Below, in pieces: positions 28,127-36,986 of a stretch of 64,000 nt of DNA. The translations under genes and the position numbers were made by a program. Every line of letters starts with the position of its first letter. Position 1 is the first letter of the stretch. Under the pieces are notes generated by a model. The model was not told the origin of the DNA. It was given only the letters and a program-made list of their open reading frames with translations, and did not search any database. This DNA comes from Mycobacterium intracellulare ATCC 13950 (GTDB lineage: Bacteria > Actinomycetota > Actinomycetes > Mycobacteriales > Mycobacteriaceae): positions 1,674,001 to 1,738,000 of the forward strand of contig NC_016946.1 in NCBI RefSeq assembly GCF_000277125.1, written 5' to 3'.

Positions 28127-29019
28127 CCGCTTCGAGCACCTCTGACGATCGCGTGCTCTTCGACATCGATCACGACCGGCGCATCGCGACGGTCACGCTG
28201 AACAATCCCGAACAGCGGAACTCCTATGACGCCAGCATGCGCGAGGCCGTCGCCCGTTGCCTGGACCGGGTGGCCGATGACGACGACCTCACGGTGGTGT
28301 TGTTGCGCGGAGCCGAGGGAGTCTTCTCCACCGGGGCCGACATGAACAATGCGTACGGCTGGTACGGCGACAAGGTCAAGGCGTCCGACGATGCGGCAGC
28401 CAAGCGTCGACCGAGTCAGCGTCGACGACTTGCCGTGGACCGCAAGTCTTTTGGCTTCTATCACAATTTCATGGGTTTTCCCAAGGTCACGGTGGGGGAG
28501 ATCGCCGGCTACGCGCTGGGTGGCGGCTTCGAGATGGCCCTGATGACCGACATCTCCGTCATCGCGCGGGACACCAAGATCGGCATGCCGGCAACCCGCT
28601 TCCTGGGCCCCGCGCTGGGCAGCTTGCACATGTTCTTCCACCGGCTCGGCCCGGTGCTGGCGCGACGCCTGCTGTTGACCGGTGACATCATCGAGGCGGG
28701 CGCGATCGAACATCTCGGAATCTTCACGGACACCTGCGATCCCGGCGCGGTGACCGCCCGGGCGCGCTACTGGGCCGAGAAGGCGGCGAAGATGCCGGCC
28801 GACGGGGTCGTCATCGCCAAGGAGGCGTTCCGGCTTGTCGAGCAGAGCCAGGCGTATCAGGGTGAGGAGGTCGCCAGCTACCTGTTCCACGCCTTCGGCA
28901 CCAACCTGCAATTCGGGCCGGGCGAATTCAACTTCGTCAAGACCCGCGCCCAGCACGGCGCCAGGGAGGCCTTCCGGCTACGCGACGAGCACTTCCACGT
29001 GCCCGAACCCGAGGCGTGA
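28123..29019 (+). CDS. Enoyl-CoA hydratase-related protein (crotonase family)
   Basis: This 298-residue crotonase is longer than usual, with an Arg/Lys-rich insertion (AAKRRPSQRRRLA at about 90) after the first oxyanion segment FSTGADMNNAYG and a second segment GYALGGGFEMAL. Insertions at that place occur in crotonases acting on large or cyclic substrates, including ring-cleaving members. It starts at an ATG overlapping the thioesterase stop. The two form a short operon that ends before the convergent TetR gene. Confidence 0.9.
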   Translation: MTASSTSDDRVLFDIDHDRRIATVTLNNPEQRNSYDASMREAVARCLDRVADDDDLTVVLLRGAEGVFSTGADMNNAYGWYGDKVKASDDAAAKRRPSQRRRLAVDRKSFGFYHNFMGFPKVTVGEIAGYALGGGFEMALMTDISVIARDTKIGMPATRFLGPALGSLHMFFHRLGPVLARRLLLTGDIIEAGAIEHLGIFTDTCDPGAVTARARYWAEKAAKMPADGVVIAKEAFRLVEQSQAYQGEEVASYLFHAFGTNLQFGPGEFNFVKTRAQHGAREAFRLRDEHFHVPEPEA

Positions 29020-29037
29020 CAAGCGGTTTCGGTTAGG

Positions 29038-29823
29038 TCAGCGATTCGCCGGCGCCTTGGACCGACCTCGCGCGGTCGACGACTTGCGCTGGCGGCTCGC
29101 CCCCGCCTTGCCTTTGGCTGCGTTGCTCTCGTCGATCAGCCTGCTGGCGTGATCGAGGATGCAGGTGAGGCCGTACTCGAAATTGGTCTCGTCCGGGGCG
29201 CCGATGCGGTGCCCGATTCGGGTGACTTGGGAAAGGAGCGGGGTCTTTTCGGGGTCGATGGCAACGGCGTCCTCGATGGCGCGGGGTCCGATATCCGACG
29301 ACTGGTTTTTTTCGTACAGCCGTTGCAGCACCACTGATCCGCGGACGTGAACCGAAACCGCCGAATAGGTGTCGAACGCGTCCTCCGGGGACAAGCCGGC
29401 CTCGACCAGATTGGAAACTGCCTTTTCCATCTCCTGTGCGCCCATCCGTGCCGCTTTCGGAGACAGTGCCGCGCGAATCAGAATCAGGTCGCACAGAATT
29501 GGGTTGCCCATGAACGTCTTACGCATCAAGCGCGCGTGGTTGCGCAGGGTTTCCCGCCAGTCGCTGGCTTCGACATAGGGGGTGGCGAACACGTACTTGC
29601 TCAGGGCGCGGTCAGTCATCGCGTTGAGCAGGTCGTCCTTCTTGCGGAAGTACCAGTAGATGCTCGTCACACCCACGCCGAGATGTTTGCCGAGCAGCGG
29701 CATGCTCAGGTTGTCGATCGACACCTCCTCGGCGAGTTCGAATGCGCCGCTGATGATGTCGTCGGGATTGATGGACCCGCGTTCGCGTCGCTGACGCTTA
29801 TCGGCGGTTGCCTGTTTTGCCAC
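29038..29823 (-). CDS. TetR-family transcriptional repressor
   Basis: The 261-residue regulator has a helix-turn-helix at about 20-65 (SMPLLGKHLGVGVTSIYWYF, KKDDLLNAM) and a C-terminal ligand domain, with a basic tail (RQRKSSTARGRSK). GTG 29823 is chosen because GGAGGT lies seven bases upstream; an ATG at 29838 lacks one. It is divergent from the SDR at 30031. It is the only DNA-binding regulator inside the 20-60 kb catabolic block and is therefore the best candidate for its local regulator. The inducer would be an acyl-CoA or the substrate itself. Confidence 0.9.
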   Translation of the reverse strand: MAKQATADKRQRRERGSINPDDIISGAFELAEEVSIDNLSMPLLGKHLGVGVTSIYWYFRKKDDLLNAMTDRALSKYVFATPYVEASDWRETLRNHARLMRKTFMGNPILCDLILIRAALSPKAARMGAQEMEKAVSNLVEAGLSPEDAFDTYSAVSVHVRGSVVLQRLYEKNQSSDIGPRAIEDAVAIDPEKTPLLSQVTRIGHRIGAPDETNFEYGLTCILDHASRLIDESNAAKGKAGASRQRKSSTARGRSKAPANR

Positions 29824-29876
29824 TACGGGCACCTCCATCAAAATCTGTTTCGTGCATGAGGTCTGCCGGCCGTGTT

Positions 29877-29900
29877 GCCGGTAAAATCGAATTTACCGGC
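29877..29900. promoter_or_regulatory. Inverted repeat in TetR/SDR divergent promoter
   Basis: GCCGGTAAA, six bases, then TTTACCGGC is a perfect inverted repeat with nine-base arms, 53 bases upstream of the TetR start. A related half-site GGTAAATCGG recurs near 29978. The position is typical of an autoregulatory TetR operator. The spacing would also allow an RNA hairpin, but it lies upstream in the leader rather than after a gene. Confidence 0.6.
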
Positions 29901-29950
29901 TCTTCGGTACTGACCTGCGTATACGCTTTCGTGTCGTAATTTCCCTCTGC

Positions 29951-29969
29951 TACTGTAATACCTATCGTA
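29951..29969. promoter_or_regulatory. Candidate operator (19-bp palindrome family), site 2
   Basis: TACTGTAA-TAC-CTATCGTA has a perfect left arm and five of eight right-arm positions of the 44399-44417 palindrome (13 of 16). It is 61 bases upstream of the SDR gene at 30031 and in the same gap as the TetR gene. Confidence 0.55.
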
Positions 29970-30030
29970 GGCTTTTTGGTAAATCGGCTGGACAGGCGAA
30001 AATGGCCAGGTTAGAGCTGCGGGTCAAGCA

Positions 30031-30828
30031 ATGGATCTAGGGCTGGCAAATGCCGCCGCGGTGGTGGTCGGCGGTAGCCGCGGCATGGGTTTGGCCACCG
30101 CGCGCTGCCTTGCCGACGAGGGGGCCCGGGTAGCGGTCGTCGGGCGCAGCCGTGACGCGCTGGATTCCGCGGTGACCGATCTCACGCAACGGGGTAGCCC
30201 GGACGCCCTCGGGCTCGTCGCCGACATCGGCGACGACGCCGCCGTCGGCACGGCTTTCGGTGAGCTTTCCCAGCGCTGGGGCGGCGAACTCAACGCTCTG
30301 GTCATCACGGTGGGGCCGGGCGCCGCGGGTACCTTCGAGGATTTGACCGACGACCAATGGCGTCAGTCGGTTGAAGACGGGGTGCTGGGCATGGTGCGCT
30401 GTGTGCGGGCGGCGCTACCGCTGCTGCGTAAGGCGCAGTGGGCGCGGATCGTGAACTTCTCGGCGCACTCGACTCAGCGACAAAGTGTCATGCTGCCCGC
30501 GTACACGGCGGCGAAATCGATGCTGACGAGCGTATCGAAGAACCTGTCCCTGCTGCTGGCCAAGGACGAGATCTTGGTCAACGTGGTATCGCCGGGCAGC
30601 ATCGCATCGGAATCACTGGTCGGCTGGGCGAATTCGGTCGGCGTCGACGGCCATGATCCCTATGCCCTGATGGAGGCCATCGGCAAGCATTTCGGTCATC
30701 CCGCGCACATGCCACGGGCGGGCCTCCCCGAAGAAATCGGCCCGGTCGCAGCGTTTCTCGCCTCGCGCCGCAACTCCTACATGACCGGAGCCAACATCAA
30801 CGTCGACGGCGGTTCGGACTTCACCTGA
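30031..30828 (+). CDS. Short-chain dehydrogenase/reductase
   Basis: A 265-residue SDR with VGGSRGMGLATAR at about 13, the catalytic serine region NFSAHST and YTAAK, and the tail TGANINVDGG typical of the family. The oxidised alcohol is unknown. The ATG at 30031 begins shortly after the divergent promoter that carries two candidate operators. The DapA-like gene follows after 52 bases with its own good ribosome site, so both probably share one transcript. Confidence 0.9.
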   Translation: MDLGLANAAAVVVGGSRGMGLATARCLADEGARVAVVGRSRDALDSAVTDLTQRGSPDALGLVADIGDDAAVGTAFGELSQRWGGELNALVITVGPGAAGTFEDLTDDQWRQSVEDGVLGMVRCVRAALPLLRKAQWARIVNFSAHSTQRQSVMLPAYTAAKSMLTSVSKNLSLLLAKDEILVNVVSPGSIASESLVGWANSVGVDGHDPYALMEAIGKHFGHPAHMPRAGLPEEIGPVAAFLASRRNSYMTGANINVDGGSDFT

Positions 30829-30880
30829 CTTCCCTGACCGTGGGTCGAAGAAATCGATTGGCAGACAGAAGGAGTCGACT

Positions 30881-31897
30881 GTGGCTACGGCAGCAGAGGC
30901 ACGCGCGTGGGCGCCCGGCGCATTGCGGGGGATCGGTGACTCCCTCTACACCCCGTTCTGCGGGACCGACGGCGACGACATCGACTGGGACGCCTACCGG
31001 ACACTGGTGCGCTACTGCGTCGGTGATCTCGGGCACCCGATGTTGTGGTGCACCAGCGGCATTGCCGAATTCTGGTCGCTGACCCTCGACGAGCGGAAAC
31101 GCCTGCTGGAGGTTGCGGTAGAGGAGGCGCGCAGCATCAATCCCGGTGTGGTGGTGCAGGCCTGCACGGCGGCGATGTCGGCGAAGGACTGTTTGGATCT
31201 GACCCTGCACGCCCAGGAAGCGGGCGCCGACATCGTCTACATCCAGACGCCGATGATGGAGGCCCACGGCGGCGAAGGCGTGCTCCGCTTTTTCCAATAC
31301 GTGGCTGCGCGCACGAATATCGCTCTGGGCATGTTCAATTCGCCGTCCTCGGGCTACGTGTTGACGCCGGCCGAGAGCGCACGCATCTACCACGAGGTGC
31401 CCGCGGTGTGCGCCACCAAGGAGGGCGCCTTCCTGCCGGCGGCCAGCCGCATGCTTCATCAGCTGGCGCCCGGTCTGGCCGTGTGGGAATGCGACAAAAC
31501 GGTGTACCGGGCGGGGTGGCTGCGCGACGGGATCGTGTGCCCGGCGCAGCTGGGTACCTCGGGCTACCTGTTCGAGACGCCCGAGCGGCGATTGTTCTCC
31601 GAGTATTGGGATTTGGTGCAGAGCGACAAGCTCGTCGAGGCCATGGACTACGCCCGCGAATCCGGGTTGGATCAGTTCGACCTCGACGTCGGGTCGTGGT
31701 GGACGTGCTATCCGGGGCGCGCGGAATACTTCACCCACTGGGGCGGCGCGTTCAAGTACGCCGCGTCGCTGCTGGGGTTGCCCATCGGCGCGTATCCACA
31801 TTCCCGCCCGCCGCAGGCCGAATTACCCGCGGAGGCGAAGGCCCAGATCGAGCACGCCTACCAGCGCCTGGGTTTGATCCAAACGGTGTTGCAGTAG
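30881..31897 (+). CDS. DapA-like aldolase/lyase (dihydrodipicolinate synthase family)
   Basis: This 338-residue TIM-barrel protein aligns with the DapA/N-acetylneuraminate lyase family: the Schiff-base lysine is K180 in CATKEGA and the Thr/Ser pocket is CTSGIAEF at 57-64. The catalytic Tyr of true dihydrodipicolinate synthases is replaced by Phe152 in MFNSPSSG, so a different aldol or retro-aldol reaction is likely. The GTG start has AGAAGGAG upstream. With the SDR before it, it may cleave or dehydrate a ring-derived keto acid. A hairpin follows its stop. Confidence 0.86.
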   Translation: MATAAEARAWAPGALRGIGDSLYTPFCGTDGDDIDWDAYRTLVRYCVGDLGHPMLWCTSGIAEFWSLTLDERKRLLEVAVEEARSINPGVVVQACTAAMSAKDCLDLTLHAQEAGADIVYIQTPMMEAHGGEGVLRFFQYVAARTNIALGMFNSPSSGYVLTPAESARIYHEVPAVCATKEGAFLPAASRMLHQLAPGLAVWECDKTVYRAGWLRDGIVCPAQLGTSGYLFETPERRLFSEYWDLVQSDKLVEAMDYARESGLDQFDLDVGSWWTCYPGRAEYFTHWGGAFKYAASLLGLPIGAYPHSRPPQAELPAEAKAQIEHAYQRLGLIQTVLQ

Positions 31898-31915
31898 AAG
31901 GGATTACCACGCGAA

Positions 31916-31946
31916 GCGAGCCCGGTTAGGAACCGGGCCCGCTCGC
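31916..31946. terminator. Hairpin between convergent DapA-like and CsbD-like genes
   Basis: CCCGGTT-AGG-AACCGGG (31921-31937) is a perfect seven-base stem, extended outward by GCGAG/CTCGC around a small bulge. It lies between two convergent genes and has no U-tract, as is common for mycobacterial terminators. It could serve both strands. Confidence 0.6.
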
Positions 31947-31959
31947 TCAGACCGACCGT

Positions 31960-32199
31960 CTACTGCTGTTCGGCCCGCTCGCGCTGCTCGTACGCCTTGG
32001 CCTTGCCGCGGGCCTTATCGGCGGCGGCTTCCTTTTTCCCGGCGCTGCGCTGCGCATCCGCCTTGTCCTGTTGGGCCTTGCCCTCTTCGATCAGGTCGTT
32101 GTGGCCGATGATGATGCCGATGACCTGCTTGGTCCTCCCGAGGACGTCTTCCACGATGCCCCGGACGAGTTCGACCGGTCCGCTCTTGGTGTCAACCAT
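31960..32199 (-). CDS. CsbD-like small stress protein
   Basis: The 79-residue, highly charged protein has GRTKQVIG followed by NDLIEEGKAQQDKADAQ, similar to the CsbD family of stress-induced small proteins; the C-terminal half is a Lys/Ala/Glu helix. ATG 32199 is preceded by AAGGAGAG, which rules out the longer frame. CsbD proteins have no firmly known biochemical function. It seems unrelated to the surrounding catabolic genes and shares a divergent gap with the crotonase at 32463. Confidence 0.75.
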   Translation of the reverse strand: MVDTKSGPVELVRGIVEDVLGRTKQVIGIIIGHNDLIEEGKAQQDKADAQRSAGKKEAAADKARGKAKAYEQRERAEQQ

Positions 32200-32399
32200 T
32201 GCCTCTCCTTCCCCCATGTGATGATCGGCTCCTCTACGCGTTCCCGATCCCGGGGTCGACGCAAACATGGGTCAGCGTGTCGATCGCCACATCCCGTCGC
32301 CGCCCCTCGGCCTAGGGGGTGATCACGGCGCCAAGCGGACGCCCAAAATCGCTGTTTAGTCGCCGTTCACGGGGGTGTGGGCGCAGTTGTGGAATGCGG

Positions 32400-32418
32400 T
32401 ACCGATAGGTATACAGTA
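32400..32418. promoter_or_regulatory. Candidate operator (19-bp palindrome family), site 3
   Basis: TACCGATA-GGT-ATACAGTA matches 12 of 16 arm positions of the 44399-44417 palindrome. It lies 44 bases upstream of the crotonase at 32463, the first gene of the 32-39 kb operon. On its own it is weak; its position is what makes it notable. Confidence 0.5.
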
Positions 32419-32462
32419 TGGGTACAAACTCGCCAGTTGGTCAGCTATGAGGGGACGGTCGT

Positions 32463-33287
32463 ATGGGCGCCGCCGACCGTGTGGTCACCGATGAGGCGGT
32501 GCTGTATGAAACCACCGAAACCGGTGTTGCGGTCGTGACCTTCAACCGTCCCGAGCGCCTCAACGCCTGGGGCCCCGACATCTCGAGGGGCTTCTACGCA
32601 AGCATCGACCGCGCCGAAGCCGACCCCGCGGTGCGGGTGATCGTGTTGACCGGTGCCGGCAAGGGATTCTGCGCGGGCGCGGACCTGGGTGGCGCGGGAT
32701 CCATCGACGAAAAACTCGGCGACGGCGACACCGACGTCACCAAGCTGGTCGGCGACCGCCACCCGCATTTCCTCACCGAGCTGCGCAAGCCGATCATCGC
32801 CGCGGTCAACGGCGCCTGCGTCGGGATCGGCCTGACGCACGCCCTGATGTGTGACGTCCGGTTCGCGGCCGCCGGAGCCAAATTCGCCACCGCGTTCACC
32901 CGGCGGGGCTTGATCGCCGAGTACGGCATCTCCTGGATCCTGCCGCGGCTCGCCGGCTGGGGCGCGGCGATGGACTTGCTGTTGAGCGGGCGCACGTTCT
33001 TCGCCGAGGAGGCCGCGCAACTCGGACTGGTCAAGGACGTCGTCGCGCCCGAACAACTGATGTCGCGCGCCCTGGCATACGCCGACGACATCGCGCGCAA
33101 TTGTTCACCGGCGTCGCTGGCGGTCATCAAGCGGCAGGCCTACGGCGACGCGCTGCGCGATGTCGCCGATGTCAGCGCCCGCGCCGAAACACTCATGCAC
33201 GAGTCGCTGCTGCGGCCCGACGTTGTCGAAGGCATCACCAGCTTCCTGGAGAAGCGGCCACCGCGGTTCCCGCCATTGGCCACCTAA
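32463..33287 (+). CDS. Enoyl-CoA hydratase/isomerase (crotonase family)
   Basis: This 274-residue crotonase has TFNRPERLNAW, FCAGADLGGAG at about 72 and NGACVGIGLTHAL, and a C-terminal FLEKRPPRF tail typical of enoyl-CoA hydratases. It heads a plus-strand operon of six further genes up to 39232. It is the fifth crotonase in the locus, in keeping with a long multi-step degradation. The start is ATG 32463, after GAGGGGACG. Confidence 0.9.
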   Translation: MGAADRVVTDEAVLYETTETGVAVVTFNRPERLNAWGPDISRGFYASIDRAEADPAVRVIVLTGAGKGFCAGADLGGAGSIDEKLGDGDTDVTKLVGDRHPHFLTELRKPIIAAVNGACVGIGLTHALMCDVRFAAAGAKFATAFTRRGLIAEYGISWILPRLAGWGAAMDLLLSGRTFFAEEAAQLGLVKDVVAPEQLMSRALAYADDIARNCSPASLAVIKRQAYGDALRDVADVSARAETLMHESLLRPDVVEGITSFLEKRPPRFPPLAT

Positions 33288-33306
33288 CCAGCCGGAAAGG
33301 AACATC

Positions 33307-34509
33307 ATGACCCCCCTGAACTATCGAGCGATCGACGTCGACAATCACTACTACGAACCGTTGGATTCGTTTACCCGCCATTTGGACAAGCGGTTCAAAC
33401 GGCGCGGTGTCCAGATCGTCAGCGACGGCAAACGCAGCTGGGCCTTGATGGGCGACCGCATCAACCACTTCATCCCGAACGTCACCTTCGACCCGATCAT
33501 CGTGCCGGGCTGCCTCGACCTGTTGTTCCGCGGCGAGATCCCGGAAGGCGTCGACCCGGCCTCGTTGATGAAGGTCGAGCGGCTCGCCGAGCACCCGGAG
33601 TACCAGAACCGCGACGCCCGGATCGCGGTGATGGACACCCAGGACATCGAGACGGTGTTCATGCTGCCGACGTTCGCGTGCGGAGTTGAAGAGGCGCTCA
33701 AACACGACATCGAGGCGACGATGGCCTCGGTGCACGCATTCAACCTGTGGCTCGACGAGGACTGGGGCTTCGACCGTCCGGACCATCGCATCATCTCCGC
33801 CCCGATCATCTCGCTGGCCGATCCGGTCAAAGCCGTCGAAGAGGTCGAGTTCGTGTTGGCGCGCGGCGCCAAGCTGGTCCTGGTGCGGCCCGCGCCGGTG
33901 CCCGGGCTGGTCAAGCCGCGGTCGCTGGGCGATCCCAGCCACGATCCGGTGTGGGCCAGGCTGGCCGAAGCGGGAGTGCCGGTGGGATTCCACCTCTCCG
34001 ACAGCGGTTACCTGGCGATCGCAGCGCTGTGGGGCGGGAAATCGACTTTCGAGGGCTTCGGCGCGAAGGATCCGCTGGATCAGGTGCTCCTGGACGACCG
34101 GGCCATTCACGACACCATGGCCTCGATGATCGTGCACGGCGTGTTCACCCGCCACCCGAAACTCAAGGCGGTCAGCATCGAAAACGGGTCCTACTTCGTG
34201 CATCGGCTGATCAAGCGCCTCAAGAAGGCGGCCAACACCCAGCCCCAGTATTTCCCCGAGGACCCGGTGGAGCAGCTGCGCAACAACGTGTGGATCGCCC
34301 CCTACTACGAGGACGATCTGCCGGAGCTGGCCGAGGTCATCGGCGTCGACAAGATCCTGTTCGGTTCCGACTGGCCGCACGGGGAAGGACTCGCATCGCC
34401 GGTGTCGTTCGCCGAGGAGCTGAAGGGCTTCAGCGAGTCCGATGTTCGAAAGATCATGCGAGACAACGCCCTAGACCTCCTAGGCGTCCAAGTCGGTTCG
34501 GCTGCTTGA
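33307..34509 (+). CDS. Amidohydrolase-family metal-dependent hydrolase/decarboxylase
   Basis: The 400-residue TIM-barrel protein has the metal motif IDVDNHYYEP at 9-18, later VGFHLSD and ILFGSDWPHGEG at about 353, as in the amidohydrolase-2 family (including ACMSD-type decarboxylases). Actinobacterial members often accompany acyl-CoA dehydrogenases in ring degradation, hydrolysing or decarboxylating an intermediate. It is a paralogue of the protein encoded at 39245-40486, sharing FIPN-TF and FGSD-PH-EGLA. A good ribosome site (GGAAAGGA) precedes the ATG. Confidence 0.87.
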   Translation: MTPLNYRAIDVDNHYYEPLDSFTRHLDKRFKRRGVQIVSDGKRSWALMGDRINHFIPNVTFDPIIVPGCLDLLFRGEIPEGVDPASLMKVERLAEHPEYQNRDARIAVMDTQDIETVFMLPTFACGVEEALKHDIEATMASVHAFNLWLDEDWGFDRPDHRIISAPIISLADPVKAVEEVEFVLARGAKLVLVRPAPVPGLVKPRSLGDPSHDPVWARLAEAGVPVGFHLSDSGYLAIAALWGGKSTFEGFGAKDPLDQVLLDDRAIHDTMASMIVHGVFTRHPKLKAVSIENGSYFVHRLIKRLKKAANTQPQYFPEDPVEQLRNNVWIAPYYEDDLPELAEVIGVDKILFGSDWPHGEGLASPVSFAEELKGFSESDVRKIMRDNALDLLGVQVGSAA

Positions 34510-34531
34510 TTACCGGGGCGCGGTTACTTCC

Positions 34532-36157
34532 GTGAGCGAATGGACCATCGGCGCGGTGCTCGACGAGATCGCCGCCGTCATTGGCGACCGGACGATGACG
34601 GTGTGCGGCGACCGTCGCAGCACCTTCGCCGAGTCGGCGGACCGCACCCGCCGGCTGGCGAACTTCCTGGCGAGCAAGGGATTCGGCGCACACCGGGAGC
34701 GGGCGGAACTGCAGAACTGGGAATGCGGGCAGGACCGGGTCGCGCTGGTGATGCACAACGATCTGTACCCCGACATGGTCATCGGGTGCCTCAAGGCCCG
34801 GACCGTCCCGGTGAACATCAACTACTACTACACCCCGCGCGAGGTCGGTGAACTTCTCGATTACGTACAGCCCCGGGCGGTCATCTACCACCGGGCGCTG
34901 GGCGCCCAGTTCGCCGACGTCCTCGCCCGCGATGGCGCGGACTTGCTGATCGCGGTCGACGACGGCAGCGAGGCCCCGCACCTACCGGGTGCGGTGTCGC
35001 TGGAAGACGCCCTGGCGCAAGGGGATACCGACCAGCGCGTCGTCGGGTCGCCGGACGACCTGCTGATGATCTGCACCGGCGGCACGACCGGCCGGCCCAA
35101 GGGTGTGCTGTGGCGGCAGTCCGACATCTATGTGTCGTCGATGGTGGGGGCAGACCACGCCTGCGCTGAGGAGATTCACGACAAGGTGCGCGGGGCGGCC
35201 GGGGCGCCGTGGTTCGCCGTGTCGCCGCTGATGCACGCCGCCGGCATGTGGACGGCGTTCTCGGCGATCATGGCCGGCACGCCCGTGGTGATGTACGACA
35301 CCGGCAAAAAGCTCGACCCCCGAACGGTTCTCGAAACGGCGCAGCGCGAGAAGGTCGGCTTGATGACCATGGTCGGCGACGCCTACGCGGCGCCGCTGGT
35401 GACCGAACTGCGCCGCGGCTCCTATGACCTGTCGTCGCTGTACGCGATCGGCACCGGCGGCGCCGCGACGAACCCGAAATACCAACGCGCCCTGGTGGAG
35501 TTGATCCCCCAGGTCACGGTGATCAACGGGTACGGCTCGTCGGAGACCGGGAACATGGGATTCGGCCACAGCCGGCGCGACACGCAAACCGACACGTTCA
35601 CCCTGCGGGAGGGTGGACTGGTCCTCTCCGAGGACTACACCCGCTTTCTCCGTCCAGCTGAGGCCGAGGTGGGCTGGGTCGCCAGGGAGGGACGAATCCC
35701 GTTGGGGTACTTCAACGATCCCGACGCAACCCGCAAGACCTTTCCCGAGATCGACGGCAAGCGGGTGGTGATATCGGGCGACCGCGCCGCGCTGGAGGCC
35801 GACGGCACCCTGCGGCTGTTCGGCCGGGACTCGCTGGTGGTCAACACCGGCGGCGAGAAGGTCTTCGTCGAGGAAGTCGAAGAGGTGCTGCGCGCCCACC
35901 CGGCGATCGCCGACGCGCTGGTGGTCGGGCGCCCCAGCGAGCGCTGGGGAGAAGAACTCGTCGCCCTCGTCGAACTCCGGGCAGACGCCGCCGCGACGGC
36001 AGACGAGCTGCACACGCTGTGCACCACGCAACTGGCACGGTTCAAGGCGCCCAAGGAATTCCTGTTCGTCGAGCACGTCCAACGCTTGGGCAACGGCAAG
36101 GCCGATTACCGTTGGGCGAAACGTCACGCAACAGCAAAGGCGCCGATGTCCACATGA
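34532..36157 (+). CDS. Acyl-CoA synthetase (FadD19-like, AMP-forming)
   Basis: A 541-residue adenylate-forming ligase with P-loop CTGGTTGRPKGVLWR, NGYGSSETG and the C-terminal NGKADYRWAK lysine. CTGGTTG-PKGV-WR is characteristic of the group containing mycobacterial FadD19, which activates steroid side-chain acids. It begins with GTG 34532 and overlaps the following amidohydrolase by ATGA. A second protein of the same type is encoded at 48475-50127. The residue pattern suggests a bulky, perhaps cyclic, acid substrate. Confidence 0.92.
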   Translation: MSEWTIGAVLDEIAAVIGDRTMTVCGDRRSTFAESADRTRRLANFLASKGFGAHRERAELQNWECGQDRVALVMHNDLYPDMVIGCLKARTVPVNINYYYTPREVGELLDYVQPRAVIYHRALGAQFADVLARDGADLLIAVDDGSEAPHLPGAVSLEDALAQGDTDQRVVGSPDDLLMICTGGTTGRPKGVLWRQSDIYVSSMVGADHACAEEIHDKVRGAAGAPWFAVSPLMHAAGMWTAFSAIMAGTPVVMYDTGKKLDPRTVLETAQREKVGLMTMVGDAYAAPLVTELRRGSYDLSSLYAIGTGGAATNPKYQRALVELIPQVTVINGYGSSETGNMGFGHSRRDTQTDTFTLREGGLVLSEDYTRFLRPAEAEVGWVAREGRIPLGYFNDPDATRKTFPEIDGKRVVISGDRAALEADGTLRLFGRDSLVVNTGGEKVFVEEVEEVLRAHPAIADALVVGRPSERWGEELVALVELRADAAATADELHTLCTTQLARFKAPKEFLFVEHVQRLGNGKADYRWAKRHATAKAPMST

Positions 36158-36984
36158 AAGCAATCGATTGCCTGGTCAACGTGCACTTCGGCGAGACCGA
36201 GAAGCAACCGACCTGGATGCTCAAGGTGCGTGACGACTACTTCAAGGGGCCGGAGTCCATGTTCGCGCCCGTCGAGCTGACCGAGTTGCTCGACGAAATG
36301 GACGCGCACGGCGTGCGCAAGGCCATCCTGATGGACAACCTCGCCAAGCCGTCGGTGACGGCGCGCAAATTCGTCGAGGACAAGCCCGAGCGGTTCGCCC
36401 TGGCCATGGGCGGGGTGAATTTGCTGCGGCCGATGCCCTCCCTGCGGGAGCTTACTGCCGTCGTCAACGACCTGCCCGTGGCGTATGCGGCTGTGGGGCC
36501 GAGCTTTTGGGGGGACGGCCAGTACCCGCCCAGCGACGCCGTCTACTACCCGCTCTACACCAAATGCGCCGAGCTCGAGCTTCCGCTGTGCATCAACACC
36601 GGCATCCCCGGGCCGCCCATCCCCGGGGAGGTGCAAAATCCGATCCACCTCGACCGGGTGTGCGTGCGGTTCCCGGAACTGAAACTGTGCATGATCCACG
36701 GCGCGGATCCCTGGTGGGACATCGCGATCAGGCTGCTGATCAAGTACGCCAACCTGCGCCTGATGACGTCGGCGTGGTCGCCGAAACGGTTACCGGAGAG
36801 CCTGCTGCACTACATGCGGACGCGCGGTAAGGGCAAGGTGATCTTCGGTTCCGACTGGCCCGTCCTGAAAATGCACCGCGTCGTGCCCGAGGCCGCCGCG
36901 CTGGACTTGCCCGCCGACGTCCTCGAAAACTATCTCTACAACAACGCCCAGGAATTCTTCTTCAGTGGCCAGGAGGAACGCTGA
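36154..36984 (+). CDS. Amidohydrolase-family protein
   Basis: This 276-residue amidohydrolase-2 member is shorter than the other two in the locus. It carries DCLVNVHFG at 5-13 in place of the usual D-x-H-x-H, LCMIHGADPWW at about 185 and IFGSDWPVLKM at about 231. The first metal motif is therefore partly degenerate (only His11 is clear). It may use one metal or have a different role, such as a decarboxylase. It is translationally coupled to the ligase before it, and the acyl-CoA dehydrogenase follows after two bases. Confidence 0.82.
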   Translation: MKAIDCLVNVHFGETEKQPTWMLKVRDDYFKGPESMFAPVELTELLDEMDAHGVRKAILMDNLAKPSVTARKFVEDKPERFALAMGGVNLLRPMPSLRELTAVVNDLPVAYAAVGPSFWGDGQYPPSDAVYYPLYTKCAELELPLCINTGIPGPPIPGEVQNPIHLDRVCVRFPELKLCMIHGADPWWDIAIRLLIKYANLRLMTSAWSPKRLPESLLHYMRTRGKGKVIFGSDWPVLKMHRVVPEAAALDLPADVLENYLYNNAQEFFFSGQEER

Positions 36985-36986
36985 GT

